DNA from: Microbacterium sp. Root180
GTDB lineage: Bacteria > Actinomycetota > Actinomycetes > Actinomycetales > Microbacteriaceae
NCBI RefSeq assembly: GCF_001428485.1
Contig: NZ_LMHS01000003.1
Location: forward strand, 434,001 to 498,000
Direction: 5' to 3'
Length of the DNA: 64,000 bases
Shown here: positions 35,801 to 43,780 of the stretch, piece after piece
How the letters are laid out: every line of letters begins with the position of its first letter
How positions within the stretch are numbered: the stretch's first letter is position 1
The notes under the pieces: model-generated
The model's input: the letters and a program-made list of their open reading frames with translations, nothing else
Told to the model about the DNA's origin: nothing
The model's database searches: none
Made by a program: the position numbers and the translations under genes

Positions 35801-36471
35801 TGTTCACCGGAATCGTCGAGGAGATCGGCGAAGTCACCGCGGTCGAACCCTCGGGCGACGGCGTGCGGCTCACCGTGCGCGCCCCGAAGGCGGTGTCGGA
35901 TGCCGCGCACGGCGACTCGATCTCCGTCAGCGGCGTCTGCCTCACGGTCGTCGACCAGGGGCCGGACTGGTTCACCGCCGACGTCATGCTCCAGACGCTC
36001 GACATGTCGACGCTCCACGGAGTCGGGGCCGGTCGCGTCGTCAACCTCGAGCGCGCCACCGTCGCGCACGGCCGCCTCGGCGGGCACATCGTGCAGGGCC
36101 ACATCGACGGCACCGGGGAGGTGCTCGAGGTGCGTCCAGGCGCGCAGTGGCGCGTGCTGCGCATCGCGCTGCCCGCCGAGCTCGCACCTCTCGTCGTCGA
36201 CAAGGGCTCGATCGCGGTGGACGGCGTCTCGCTCACCGTCAGCGCCGCAAGCCCCGCCGCACCCCCCGACGGGGTGCACTGGTTCGAGATCTCGCTGATC
36301 CCGGAGACGCTCACCGCGACGACGCTCGGAGCCCGCAAGGCCGGCGAGCGGGTCAACCTCGAGACCGACATCCTCGCCCGCCACGTGCAGCGGCTCCTGT
36401 CTTTCGCGCCCGGCGCGAACTCCGAACTCTCCGCGGCTGCGGCCGCACCGACGGAAGGAGGCTCCGCATGA
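35800..36471 (+). CDS. ribE: Riboflavin synthase alpha subunit
   Basis: Dismutates two lumazines to riboflavin. The 223-residue protein opens MFTGIVEEIGEV and is made of two homologous lumazine-binding barrels; the second starts near residue 87 at GHIVQGHIDGTGEVLEV. SVSGVCLTVV and SVDGVSLTV-like segments mark each half. TGATG links it to ribD, and ATGA links it to ribBA. Confidence 0.96.
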   Translation: MFTGIVEEIGEVTAVEPSGDGVRLTVRAPKAVSDAAHGDSISVSGVCLTVVDQGPDWFTADVMLQTLDMSTLHGVGAGRVVNLERATVAHGRLGGHIVQGHIDGTGEVLEVRPGAQWRVLRIALPAELAPLVVDKGSIAVDGVSLTVSAASPAAPPDGVHWFEISLIPETLTATTLGARKAGERVNLETDILARHVQRLLSFAPGANSELSAAAAAPTEGGSA

Positions 36472-37742
36472 GCCTTTCCACAATCCCCGAGGCTCTCGAC
36501 GCGCTCCGCGCCGGACGGCCCGTCATCGTCGCCGACGATGAGAACCGCGAGAACGAGGGCGATGTCGTGCTGTCCGCCCAGCTCGCGACACCCGAATGGA
36601 TCGCCTGGACGGTGCGCTGGTCGAGCGGCTTCATCTGCGCGCCCATGCCGGCCGAGTGGGCCGACCGCCTCGACCTGCCGCCCATGGTCGAGGTGAATCA
36701 GGACGCGCGTGCGACCGCATACACCGTGAGCGTCGACGCGGCGGACCGGGTGTCGACCGGCATCAGCGCGGCCGACCGCGCGCACACGCTCAACGTGCTG
36801 GCCGACCCGGACTCGGTGCCGACGAGCGTGATCCGGCCAGGACACATCCTCCCCCTGCGGGCCGTGGAGGGCGGCGTGCGCGAGCGCGGCGGTCACACCG
36901 AGGCCGCCGTCGAGCTCATGCGCCTCGCCGGAGTGCATCCGGTCGGCGCGATCGCCGAGGTCGTCGCGGAGGACGGCTCCATGATGCGGCTCCCGGGTCT
37001 CATCGAGCTGGGCGCGCGCGACGACGTGCCGGTCATCACGATCGAGCAGCTGATCGCGTACCTGAACGAGAATGAACCGGTGCAGACCCCCGTCCACTCG
37101 TCGCACAAGCGACGCGTGAGCCTGCGGGCCGAGGCGCTCGTGCCCACGGCGCACGGCGAATTCCGCTTCCTCGCCTACAAGGATCGCGTCACCGGCACCG
37201 ACCACCTCGCCGTCATCTCGGGGGAGATCTCCGACGCCCCGCTGGTGCGCGTGCACTCGGAGTGCCTCACGGGCGAGGCGTTCGACTCGCTCAAGTGCGA
37301 GTGCGGGCCGCAGCTCGACGCAGCGCTCGACGCCATCGAGCAGGACGGCGGCGTCGTGATCTACATGCGCGGCCACGAGGGTCGCGGCATCGGCCTGATC
37401 AACAAGCTGCGCGCCTACTCACTGCAGGAGCGAGGCCTCGACACCGTCGACGCCAACCTCGCACTCGGGCTGCCGGCCGACGCGCGCGACTACGCCGCCG
37501 CGGCGGGGATCCTCGCAGACCTCGGCATCGACAAGGTGCGCCTGCTCACGAACAACTCCGACAAGGTGAACCAGCTGCGGGAGTTCGGCCTCGACATCGT
37601 GGAGCAGGTTCCGCTGCTCGTGGGTGTCGGTCCGAACAACCACCAGTACCTCACCACCAAGCGCGACCGCATGGGGCACATCATCGACGAGGAAGACCTC
37701 GCCGATGCCCTCGCGCAGATGCACGAAGGAGCGGAGCGTTGA
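36468..37742 (+). CDS. ribBA: 3,4-dihydroxy-2-butanone-4-phosphate synthase / GTP cyclohydrolase II
   Basis: Bifunctional enzyme supplying both precursors of lumazine. The first 200 residues are RibB, with the acidic DDENRENEGDVV loop and RPGHILPLRA. The second half is RibA, with zinc ligands Cys266, Cys277 and Cys279 in ECLTGEAFDSLKCECG and the GRGIGLINKLRAYSLQ segment. At 424 residues it is the normal fusion length. It follows ribE by an ATGA overlap, and GGAAGGAGG lies just upstream. Confidence 0.96.
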   Translation: MSLSTIPEALDALRAGRPVIVADDENRENEGDVVLSAQLATPEWIAWTVRWSSGFICAPMPAEWADRLDLPPMVEVNQDARATAYTVSVDAADRVSTGISAADRAHTLNVLADPDSVPTSVIRPGHILPLRAVEGGVRERGGHTEAAVELMRLAGVHPVGAIAEVVAEDGSMMRLPGLIELGARDDVPVITIEQLIAYLNENEPVQTPVHSSHKRRVSLRAEALVPTAHGEFRFLAYKDRVTGTDHLAVISGEISDAPLVRVHSECLTGEAFDSLKCECGPQLDAALDAIEQDGGVVIYMRGHEGRGIGLINKLRAYSLQERGLDTVDANLALGLPADARDYAAAAGILADLGIDKVRLLTNNSDKVNQLREFGLDIVEQVPLLVGVGPNNHQYLTTKRDRMGHIIDEEDLADALAQMHEGAER

Positions 37743-38218
37743 GCGGCAAGGGCGCCCCTGAGGCGGGAGCCCCGGTCGATGCGAGCGGCCTTCAGGTCGT
37801 CGTGATCGCGGGCATGTGGCATGACGAGATCTCTGACGGCCTCATCGCCGGCTCGCAGCGCGCGCTCGACGCGGCCAGCGCGACGTGGCGTCTCGTGCGC
37901 GTGCCGGGCTCATTCGAGCTGCCGGTCGCGGCCAAGACGGCGCTCGACGCGGGGGCCGACGCCGTGGTGGCGCTCGGTGTCATCATCCGCGGCGGCACGC
38001 CCCACTTCGAGTTCGTGTCCTCGGCGGCGACCGACGGCCTCACCCGCGTGGCGCTCGACACGGGCAAGCCGGTGGGCTTCGGCGTGCTGACGCTCGACGA
38101 CGAGGCGCAGGGCATCGCCCGTGCGGGGCTGCCCGGCTCGCAGGAGGACAAGGGCTACGAGGCGGCCGACGCGGCCATCCGCACCGCGCTCGTGCTGCGC
38201 GAGCTGCGCGGCGAGTGA
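37739..38218 (+). CDS. ribH: 6,7-dimethyl-8-ribityllumazine synthase
   Basis: Condenses the two precursors to lumazine in a large hollow assembly. The start is a TTG at 37739 overlapping the ribBA stop, with AAGGAG just upstream, giving 159 residues. GSFELPVAAKTAL and GVIIRGGTPHFEFVSSAATDGL contain the substrate-binding loop and catalytic His, and PVGFGVLTLDDEAQ closes the signature. It is the last gene of the rib operon. Confidence 0.95.
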   Translation: MSGKGAPEAGAPVDASGLQVVVIAGMWHDEISDGLIAGSQRALDAASATWRLVRVPGSFELPVAAKTALDAGADAVVALGVIIRGGTPHFEFVSSAATDGLTRVALDTGKPVGFGVLTLDDEAQGIARAGLPGSQEDKGYEAADAAIRTALVLRELRGE

Positions 38219-38253
38219 GGTCCGCCTAGCTGGCGCATCCGCGCCGGCGGGCC

Positions 38254-38259
38254 TAGCCT
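38254..38259 (+). promoter_or_regulatory. -10 box of leaderless transcript (TAGCCT)
   Basis: TAGCCT lies 7 bases before the ATG at 38267; there is no Shine-Dalgarno sequence. Confidence 0.6.
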
Positions 38260-38266
38260 CACGACC

Positions 38267-38620
38267 ATGGAGTTCCTTCGCCACCTCGTCCTGCTGTTCC
38301 ACCTCGTCGGGTTCGCCATCCTCTTCGGAGCCTGGGTCGTCGAACTCGTCAACGGCCACCGCGGCATCACGCGCCTCATGAACGTCGGCCTCGCGATCGC
38401 GGCCGTGGCCGGCCTCATCCTCGCGGCGCCGTGGGGCATCGACTACGAGCTGAACTACGTCAAGATCGGCGTGAAGCTCGTGATCCTCCTCATCATCGGC
38501 GCACTGCTCGGCATCGGTGCCGGACGCCAGCGCAAGTCCGGCAAGGTGCCGCCGCCGATCTTCTGGTCCATCGGCCTGCTCACCCTCGCGAACGCCGCGA
38601 TCGCGGTGCTCTGGCGCTGA
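38267..38620 (+). CDS. Small four-helix membrane protein of unknown function
   Basis: A 117-residue protein with about four hydrophobic helices and short charged loops; a His in the first helix (LFHLVGFAILFG) and a basic loop GAGRQRKSGK. I do not recognise a characterised family, though such proteins are common beside rib or transporter genes in actinobacteria. It has its own leaderless promoter, so it is not simply the end of the rib operon. Confidence 0.75.
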   Translation: MEFLRHLVLLFHLVGFAILFGAWVVELVNGHRGITRLMNVGLAIAAVAGLILAAPWGIDYELNYVKIGVKLVILLIIGALLGIGAGRQRKSGKVPPPIFWSIGLLTLANAAIAVLWR

Positions 38621-38636
38621 CGCCGACCACGACACG

Positions 38637-38675
38637 AGCGGATGCCTCCCCCGGCGACGGGCGGAGGCATCCGCT
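38637..38675. terminator. Two-way terminator hairpin
   Basis: AGCGGATGCCTCC (38637-38649) pairs perfectly with GGAGGCATCCGCT (38663-38675), loop 13 bases, between the convergent membrane-protein gene and the ABC permease gene. Confidence 0.75.
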
Positions 38676-38683
38676 GCTCTGTC

Positions 38684-39505
38684 TCAGTCGAGGAAGAGGG
38701 CCCGCAGGCGCTTGGTCGTGAAGACCAGGCCGATCGCGATCATCACCACGAAGTACAGGACGTGCCACCACATCGCGGGCGAGAGGACGCCGGTGGTGAG
38801 TCCGCGGACGAGCTCGACCCCGTGCCAGAGCGGGAACGCCATGATGATGTGCTGGATCCACTCGGGGTACACCGAGATCGGGTAGAGCGTCGCCGAGAAC
38901 AGGAACATCGGCAGGAGCACGAAGTTGATCCAGTCCATGTGCTGGAAGGTCTTCATGTAGCTCGTCACGGCCATGCCCAGGCTCGCGAATCCGAACGCGA
39001 TGAGCAGCACGGCCGGGATCGCCAGGATCGCCGTCCACGCGAGGTTGAGGCCCAGCACCTGCATGATGATCATGAATCCGGTGGCGTAGAGGAGGCCGCG
39101 CAGCAGCGCGTAGAGGATCTCCCCCAGCGCCACGTCGAGCGGTCCGAGCGAGGTCGCCAGCATCCCCTCGTAGAGCTTGCCGTAGTTGAGCTTGAAGAAG
39201 ACGTTCCAGGTCGAGTCGTAGATCGCGCCGTTCATCGCCGACACGGCGAGGAGGGCCGGGGCGATGAACGCCGCGTACGACACCTCGGTGCCGGTCGACG
39301 TCTGGACGTCGCCGATCAGGGACCCGAGGCCGATGCCCATCGAGAGCAGGTAGAACACCGGCTCGAAGAACCCGGAGAACACGATGATCCAGCTCGAGGA
39401 GCGGGCGGCGATCAGGCCGCGCTGCACCACGGACTGGGGGTTGCCCGCCCACAGCGCCCGCACCCCGCCGACCCGTGTCGGCGTCTCGGTCGTCGCGGCG
39501 GTCAC
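38684..39505 (-). CDS. ABC-2 type exporter permease
   Basis: A 273-residue protein with six hydrophobic helices in the ABC-2 arrangement (DrrB/NodJ-like). FSGFFEPVFYLLSMGIGLG and the later GLNLAWTAILAIPAVLLIAFGFASLG stretch fit the family. The GTG start overlaps the preceding permease stop by four bases. With its partner and the ATPase it forms a heteromeric exporter, possibly for a drug or lipid; the substrate is unknown. Confidence 0.88.
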   Translation of the reverse strand: MTAATTETPTRVGGVRALWAGNPQSVVQRGLIAARSSSWIIVFSGFFEPVFYLLSMGIGLGSLIGDVQTSTGTEVSYAAFIAPALLAVSAMNGAIYDSTWNVFFKLNYGKLYEGMLATSLGPLDVALGEILYALLRGLLYATGFMIIMQVLGLNLAWTAILAIPAVLLIAFGFASLGMAVTSYMKTFQHMDWINFVLLPMFLFSATLYPISVYPEWIQHIIMAFPLWHGVELVRGLTTGVLSPAMWWHVLYFVVMIAIGLVFTTKRLRALFLD

Positions 39506-40410
39506 TTGGCCAGCCTCCGTTCGAACAGGCGGCGCGCGACCACGAGCCCGCCGATCGACAGCAGGAGCAGGTAGAGCACGTGCACGACGATCATGATCGG
39601 CGGGGTGGGCTGCCCGTACGTGACCACCCGGCCGAGCTCGGTCGCGTGCCACAGTGGCGAGACCCAGCCGATCCACTGCAGCCAGAGCGGGAGCGTCGCC
39701 AGCGGGTAGAACGTGCCGGAGAAGAGGAACATCGGCATGAAGATGAAGCGCTGAACCATCGCGAACTGGCCCTTGTCGTCCTCGATGGATGCCGCGTATG
39801 CCATGAGCGGAATGCCGAACGCGAGGCCGCCCAGGAGCGCGATGAACGGCGCCATCCAGGCGGTGCCGAGTCGCGTCGCGTCGGGCTGCAGCCAGGCGAA
39901 GAAGAGCACGACGAACACGAAGTACAGCACCACCGTCACGGCCATGCGCGCACCGGCGCCCGCGACGACGCCGTTCGCGATCTGACCGGATGACAGCGGT
40001 GAGGCGTTGAAGCCGTAGAAGTACCGCCGCCACTTGAAGCCGGCCATCACGGGGTACGTGAACTCCTCCGACGCCACCGCGACGGCCGACGTCATCAGCA
40101 GCGCCGGGGCGACGAACACCAGATACGGCACCTGCTCACCGCCCACGTCGATGGGCGCATCGATGAGCGCGGCGAGACCGACCGCCAGCCCGAGCAGGTA
40201 CAGCACCGGCTGCCCGAGCGCGCCGATGATGATCGTCCAGCCGTACGCGCGCATCGCCCGCACCATGTGCTCGGTGACGTAGTACGACCCGAGCGCGCGC
40301 GGCTTGCGACCCCACTCCATGGCCTCGGCGCGGAGCTCGTCGAGGGTGAGGTCGGCGACGGCGGCGGGACGCGGCATCCGCTCCGCTCCACCGGACTGCT
40401 CGTCGCTCAT
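39502..40410 (-). CDS. ABC-2 type exporter permease
   Basis: A 302-residue ABC-2 permease, paralogous to the neighbour ending at 38684: both have the FEPVFYLL/GQPVLYLL, LFSATLYPI/LFSGTFYPL and WHVLYF/VHVLYL landmarks. A soluble N-terminal segment of about 60 residues precedes the helices. The start overlaps the ATPase stop (ATGA). Confidence 0.88.
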   Translation of the reverse strand: MSDEQSGGAERMPRPAAVADLTLDELRAEAMEWGRKPRALGSYYVTEHMVRAMRAYGWTIIIGALGQPVLYLLGLAVGLAALIDAPIDVGGEQVPYLVFVAPALLMTSAVAVASEEFTYPVMAGFKWRRYFYGFNASPLSSGQIANGVVAGAGARMAVTVVLYFVFVVLFFAWLQPDATRLGTAWMAPFIALLGGLAFGIPLMAYAASIEDDKGQFAMVQRFIFMPMFLFSGTFYPLATLPLWLQWIGWVSPLWHATELGRVVTYGQPTPPIMIVVHVLYLLLLSIGGLVVARRLFERRLAK

Positions 40411-41348
40411 TCGATCAGCGACCTTCCCGTCAGGCGCAGGAAGACGTCCTCGAGGCTCGAACGCCGCACGAGGCTCGTCACCGGGTGCAGCCCCCGCTGC
40501 ACGACCTGCTCGAGCGCGGCCTCGCCGTCGCCCGCGTAGACGAGCACGCGGTCGGGGAGCACCTCGACCCGTTCGCCGATCCCCTGCAGCTGCGACGCGA
40601 CCTGCTCGTTGCGGTCCGACCCGAAACGCACCTCGAGCACCTCGCGACTGGAGTGCTCGCGGATGAGCGACGCCGGGGTTCCCTCCGCCATGATGCGGCC
40701 CTTGTCGACCACGATCAGGCGGTCGCAGAGCTGCTCGGCCTCGTCCATGTAGTGCGTCGTGAGCACGAGGGTCGTGCCGCGCTCCTTGAGGCGGAAGAGG
40801 CGGTCCCACAGCACGTGACGGGCCTGCGGGTCGAGGCCCGTGGTCGGCTCGTCGAGCAGCAGGATGCGCGGGTCGTTGATGAGGCCACGGGCGATCGTGA
40901 GGCGGCGCTTCATGCCGCCGGACAGCGCGTCGACCTTGCTCTTGGCCTTGTCTTCGAGCGCGGCGAAGGCCAGGAGCTCGTCGGCCTTCTCGGCGCACAC
41001 CTTGCCGGGCAGCCCGAAATAGCGCCCGTAGATGTAGAGGTTCTCGCGCGCGTTGAGCTCGCCGTCGAGGTTGTCCTGCTGCGGGACGACGCCCAGGCGC
41101 GAGCGGATCTCGGGGCCGTACCGATCGGGGTCGAGCCCCAGGATCGACAGGTCGCCGGCGGTGCGCGTAGACACCGCGCCGATCATCTTCATGGTCGTCG
41201 ACTTGCCCGCGCCGTTCGGGCCGAGAAGCCCGAAGGACTCACCCGGCGCGACCTCGAAGGACAGCCCGTCGACGGCCAGGAAGTCGGGCTTCCCCTTGAC
41301 CTTGTAGGACTTGACGAGGTTCTTCGCATCGATGACGGGCGCTGGCAC
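40407..41348 (-). CDS. ABC exporter ATP-binding protein (DrrA-like)
   Basis: A 313-residue ATPase for the two ABC-2 permeases. It has Walker A GPNGAGKST, the signature LSGGMKRR, Walker B ILLLDEPTTGLDP and the H-loop TTHYMDEAEQL, plus a C-terminal extension as in drug or polysaccharide exporters. GTG start, with TAGGGT six bases upstream and no Shine-Dalgarno sequence, so it is probably leaderless. It is divergent from the small HTH gene. Confidence 0.92.
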   Translation of the reverse strand: MPAPVIDAKNLVKSYKVKGKPDFLAVDGLSFEVAPGESFGLLGPNGAGKSTTMKMIGAVSTRTAGDLSILGLDPDRYGPEIRSRLGVVPQQDNLDGELNARENLYIYGRYFGLPGKVCAEKADELLAFAALEDKAKSKVDALSGGMKRRLTIARGLINDPRILLLDEPTTGLDPQARHVLWDRLFRLKERGTTLVLTTHYMDEAEQLCDRLIVVDKGRIMAEGTPASLIREHSSREVLEVRFGSDRNEQVASQLQGIGERVEVLPDRVLVYAGDGEAALEQVVQRGLHPVTSLVRRSSLEDVFLRLTGRSLIE

Positions 41349-41354
41349 CGGATA

Positions 41355-41360
41355 ACCCTA
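41355..41360 (-). promoter_or_regulatory. -10 box of leaderless exporter operon (TAGGGT)
   Basis: On the minus strand TAGGGT lies 6 bases before the GTG ending at 41348. The nearest TTGACG is 24 bases further upstream, too far for a standard -35. Confidence 0.55.
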
Positions 41361-41385
41361 ACCCCCGCGTGGGACATGCTCGAGC

Positions 41386-41401
41386 GTCAACCTGAGTTGA
41401 C
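41386..41401. promoter_or_regulatory. Operator-like palindrome GTCAAC-N4-GTTGAC (first)
   Basis: Perfect 6+6 inverted repeat with a CTGA centre. It overlaps the -35 box TTGACG (41397-41402) of the plus-strand promoter and lies between two divergent exporter loci. Confidence 0.65.
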
Positions 41402-41425
41402 GACGTCGCGGCGGTCAACTAATGT
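41397..41425 (+). promoter_or_regulatory. Promoter of the HTH-ABC exporter genes
   Basis: TTGACG (41397-41402), 17-base spacer, TAATGT (41420-41425). Each hexamer falls inside one of the two operator palindromes, so repressor binding would block the polymerase directly. Confidence 0.7.
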
Positions 41426-41429
41426 TGAC
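41414..41429. promoter_or_regulatory. Operator-like palindrome GTCAAC-N4-GTTGAC (second)
   Basis: Perfect 6+6 inverted repeat with a TAAT centre, 28 bp centre-to-centre from the first and overlapping the -10 box of the plus-strand promoter. Confidence 0.65.
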
Positions 41430-41470
41430 GCGGATGCCGGGAACGAGGCATCCGCACCCGAAGGAGCACC

Positions 41471-41686
41471 ATGAGCGGCGATGACCTGCGCACCCTCATC
41501 GGCTCCGCGCCGGAGCGCGAGCCGCTGGCCGAGCTGCACCGGCTCTCCGACGCGCGGCGCGAGCTGTCGAGGTCCGAGGAGGTCGCCGTCCGCCGCGCCC
41601 GCAACCTCGGCTTCTCGTGGCAGGCGATCGCCTCCGCCCTGGGTGTGACGAAGCAGGCCGTGCACAAGAAGTACGGTCGAAGGTAA
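41471..41686 (+). CDS. Small helix-turn-helix protein
   Basis: A 71-residue protein that is mostly one [40 protein letters not shown]. The recognition helix is near the C-terminus, and no sensor domain is present. AAGGAG precedes the ATG. It lies between two divergent exporter operons and 25 bases before an ABC exporter gene, so it may control one or both. Whether it binds the GTCAAC boxes is not known. Confidence 0.8.
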   Translation: MSGDDLRTLIGSAPEREPLAELHRLSDARRELSRSEEVAVRRARNLGFSWQAIASALGVTKQAVHKKYGRR

Positions 41687-41711
41687 GCCCACCACGAACG
41701 AGGTAAGCCCC

Positions 41712-43676
41712 ATGCCCTCCGCCGACATCGCCGACGCCCCCGCCGACGCCGCCGCACCCGCCGACGAACCCCGCCGCGGCCGGAGGTCGAGGGGAAAGCA
41801 GGACGACGGCCCGCGCGCCACCTTCGGCCAGCTGCTGCCGTTCCTCTTCGAGCACAAGCGCACCCTCGTGATCGTGGCCGTGCTCAGCATCCTGAGCGCC
41901 GTCACGATGCTCGTGCAGCCGCTGCTCGTGGGCGAGGTGATCGTGCGCGTGCAGGACGAGGCCGACCTGGGCATGCTGCTGTGGGCGCTGATCGGCTTCG
42001 TCATCGCCGCCTCGATCATCTCCGGCTGGCAGCACTACCTCCTCCAGCGCACCGGCACGGCCGTCGTCTACTCCAGTCGTCGCAAGCTCATCTCGCGCAT
42101 CTTCCACCTGCCGATCAGCGAGTTCGATGCGCGCCGCACCGGCGACCTCGTCTCGCGGGTCGGCAGTGACACGACGCTCCTCTACGCGGTGCTCACGCAG
42201 GGTCTCGCCGATGCGCTCGGCAACGGCCTGCTGTTCGTCGGAGCGCTCGTCGCGATGGCGCTCATCGATCCGGTGCTCCTGGGCATCATCGTGATCGTGA
42301 TCGGGATCTCGGTCCTGGGCGTCGTCGCCCTGAGCGGGCGGATCCGCACCGCCTCGACCGAGCAGCAGGAGAAGGTCGGCGAGCTCGCCTCCGGTGTCGA
42401 GCGCGCGGTCGGCTCCATCCGCACGGTGCGCGCCTCGGGTGCCACCGAGCGCGAGGTCGAAGCCGTCACCGAGCGCGCGACCGATGCCTACGTCGTGGGC
42501 GTGCGGATCGCGAAGGTGTCGGCACTCGTCGTGCCGATCGCGGGCATCGCGATGCAGGTGTCGCTGCTCGTGGTGATCGGGCTCGGCGGCTTCCGCGTGG
42601 CCAGCGGAGCCATCGGAATCGCGAGCCTGGTGACCTTCATCATGTTCCTCTTCATGCTGATCGCGCCCCTGGGGTCGTTCTTCGGCGCGATCACGTCGGT
42701 CAACCAGGCGCTCGGGGCGCTCGGCCGCATCCAGGAGGTGCTGGACCTCCCGACCGAGTCCCAGGACGACGCCGCCATCGCAGCGGGGGCGGCGGAGGTC
42801 GGCGCGAGCGCCGGAACCTCGACGGCCGCGGTCGAGTTCCGGGACGTGCGCTTCCACTACCCCGAGGCCGTCGTCGCCGCCCGTCGCAAGGCCGAGACCG
42901 AGGCGATCGCCGTCCTCGAGAACGCCCACGTCGACGCCTCCGCGATCGTCCGGGACGAGGCATCCCTCGAGTCCGCGATGGAACCGGATGCCGCCTCCGA
43001 CGTCCTCCGCGGCGTCTCGTTCTCGGTGCCCCGCGGTGCCCGCGTCGCGCTGGTGGGTCCGTCGGGCGCGGGGAAGAGCACGACCCTGGCCCTGATCGAG
43101 CGCTTCTACGACCCGAGCGGCGGGGCGATCCTCGTCGACGGCGTCGATGTGCGATCCCTCGACCGCGCCGAGCTGCGCGCACAGCTCGGGTACGTCGAGC
43201 AGGATGCTCCGACGCTCGCGGGAACCATCGGCGACAACCTGCGGCTCGCCTCACCGGACGCGACGGACGCCGAGTGCGAGTCCGTGCTGCGCGCCGTGAA
43301 TCTGGGCGAGGTGCTCGACCGCAACGAGCTGGGCCTGGAGGCGCCGGTCGGCGAGAGCGGCGTCATGCTCTCGGGCGGCGAGCGCCAGCGCCTCGCGATC
43401 GCCCGGGCGCTGCTGGCGGCGCCCCCGATCCTGCTGCTCGACGAGTCGACCTCGTCGCTGGACGGACTCAACGAGCAGCGCATGCGCGAGGCGATCGACG
43501 CCGTCGCCGCCGGCCGCACGCTCATCGTGATCGCCCATCGCCTGTCGACGGTGGTCGACAGCGACCACATCGTCGTGATGGACCACGGCCGCGTCGTCGG
43601 CCAGGGCACGCACTCCGAGCTCGTCGCCTCGACACCGCTCTACCGCGACCTCGCGAAGCACCAGCTCCTGGTCTGA
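41712..43676 (+). CDS. ABC exporter, fused permease and ATPase
   Basis: A 654-residue half-transporter (ABCB/MsbA-like). After a hydrophilic N-terminus of about 30 residues come six membrane helices. The ATPase domain begins near residue 375 and has Walker A GPSGAGKST, the signature LSGGERQR, and Walker B ILLLDESTSSLDG. A linker of about 40 residues inside the ATPase, before FSVPRGARVALVG, is unusual. It probably exports a lipid, peptide or drug as a homodimer. Confidence 0.9.
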   Translation: MPSADIADAPADAAAPADEPRRGRRSRGKQDDGPRATFGQLLPFLFEHKRTLVIVAVLSILSAVTMLVQPLLVGEVIVRVQDEADLGMLLWALIGFVIAASIISGWQHYLLQRTGTAVVYSSRRKLISRIFHLPISEFDARRTGDLVSRVGSDTTLLYAVLTQGLADALGNGLLFVGALVAMALIDPVLLGIIVIVIGISVLGVVALSGRIRTASTEQQEKVGELASGVERAVGSIRTVRASGATEREVEAVTERATDAYVVGVRIAKVSALVVPIAGIAMQVSLLVVIGLGGFRVASGAIGIASLVTFIMFLFMLIAPLGSFFGAITSVNQALGALGRIQEVLDLPTESQDDAAIAAGAAEVGASAGTSTAAVEFRDVRFHYPEAVVAARRKAETEAIAVLENAHVDASAIVRDEASLESAMEPDAASDVLRGVSFSVPRGARVALVGPSGAGKSTTLALIERFYDPSGGAILVDGVDVRSLDRAELRAQLGYVEQDAPTLAGTIGDNLRLASPDATDAECESVLRAVNLGEVLDRNELGLEAPVGESGVMLSGGERQRLAIARALLAAPPILLLDESTSSLDGLNEQRMREAIDAVAAGRTLIVIAHRLSTVVDSDHIVVMDHGRVVGQGTHSELVASTPLYRDLAKHQLLV

Positions 43677-43687
43677 GACTGCCTTCG

Positions 43688-43718
43688 GTCGTTGAGCGAG
43701 CGCAGCGAGACGAAACGC
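43688..43718 (+). repeat. Dispersed repeat R (isolated copy)
   Basis: A 31-base copy of the repeat that is clustered at 62362-62930. It begins GGTCGTTGAGCGAG, ends GAGACGAAACG, and has GCGCAGC in the middle. It lies just after the ABC exporter stop and before a terminator hairpin. Confidence 0.7.
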
Positions 43719-43730
43719 CCCGGACGAATG

Positions 43731-43762
43731 GCCCCGGTCCGCCCCCAGCAGAGGACCGGGGC
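43731..43762. terminator. Two-way terminator hairpin
   Basis: GCCCCGGTCC (43731-43740) pairs perfectly with GGACCGGGGC (43753-43762), loop 12 bases, between the convergent ABC exporter and pckG genes. Confidence 0.75.
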
Positions 43763-43780
43763 ACGACCCCGAGGCGTGGG

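Noticed and set aside
36468..37742. Separate ribB and ribA genes.
   Set aside because: The frame is continuous with both domains in order, so this is one bifunctional gene.
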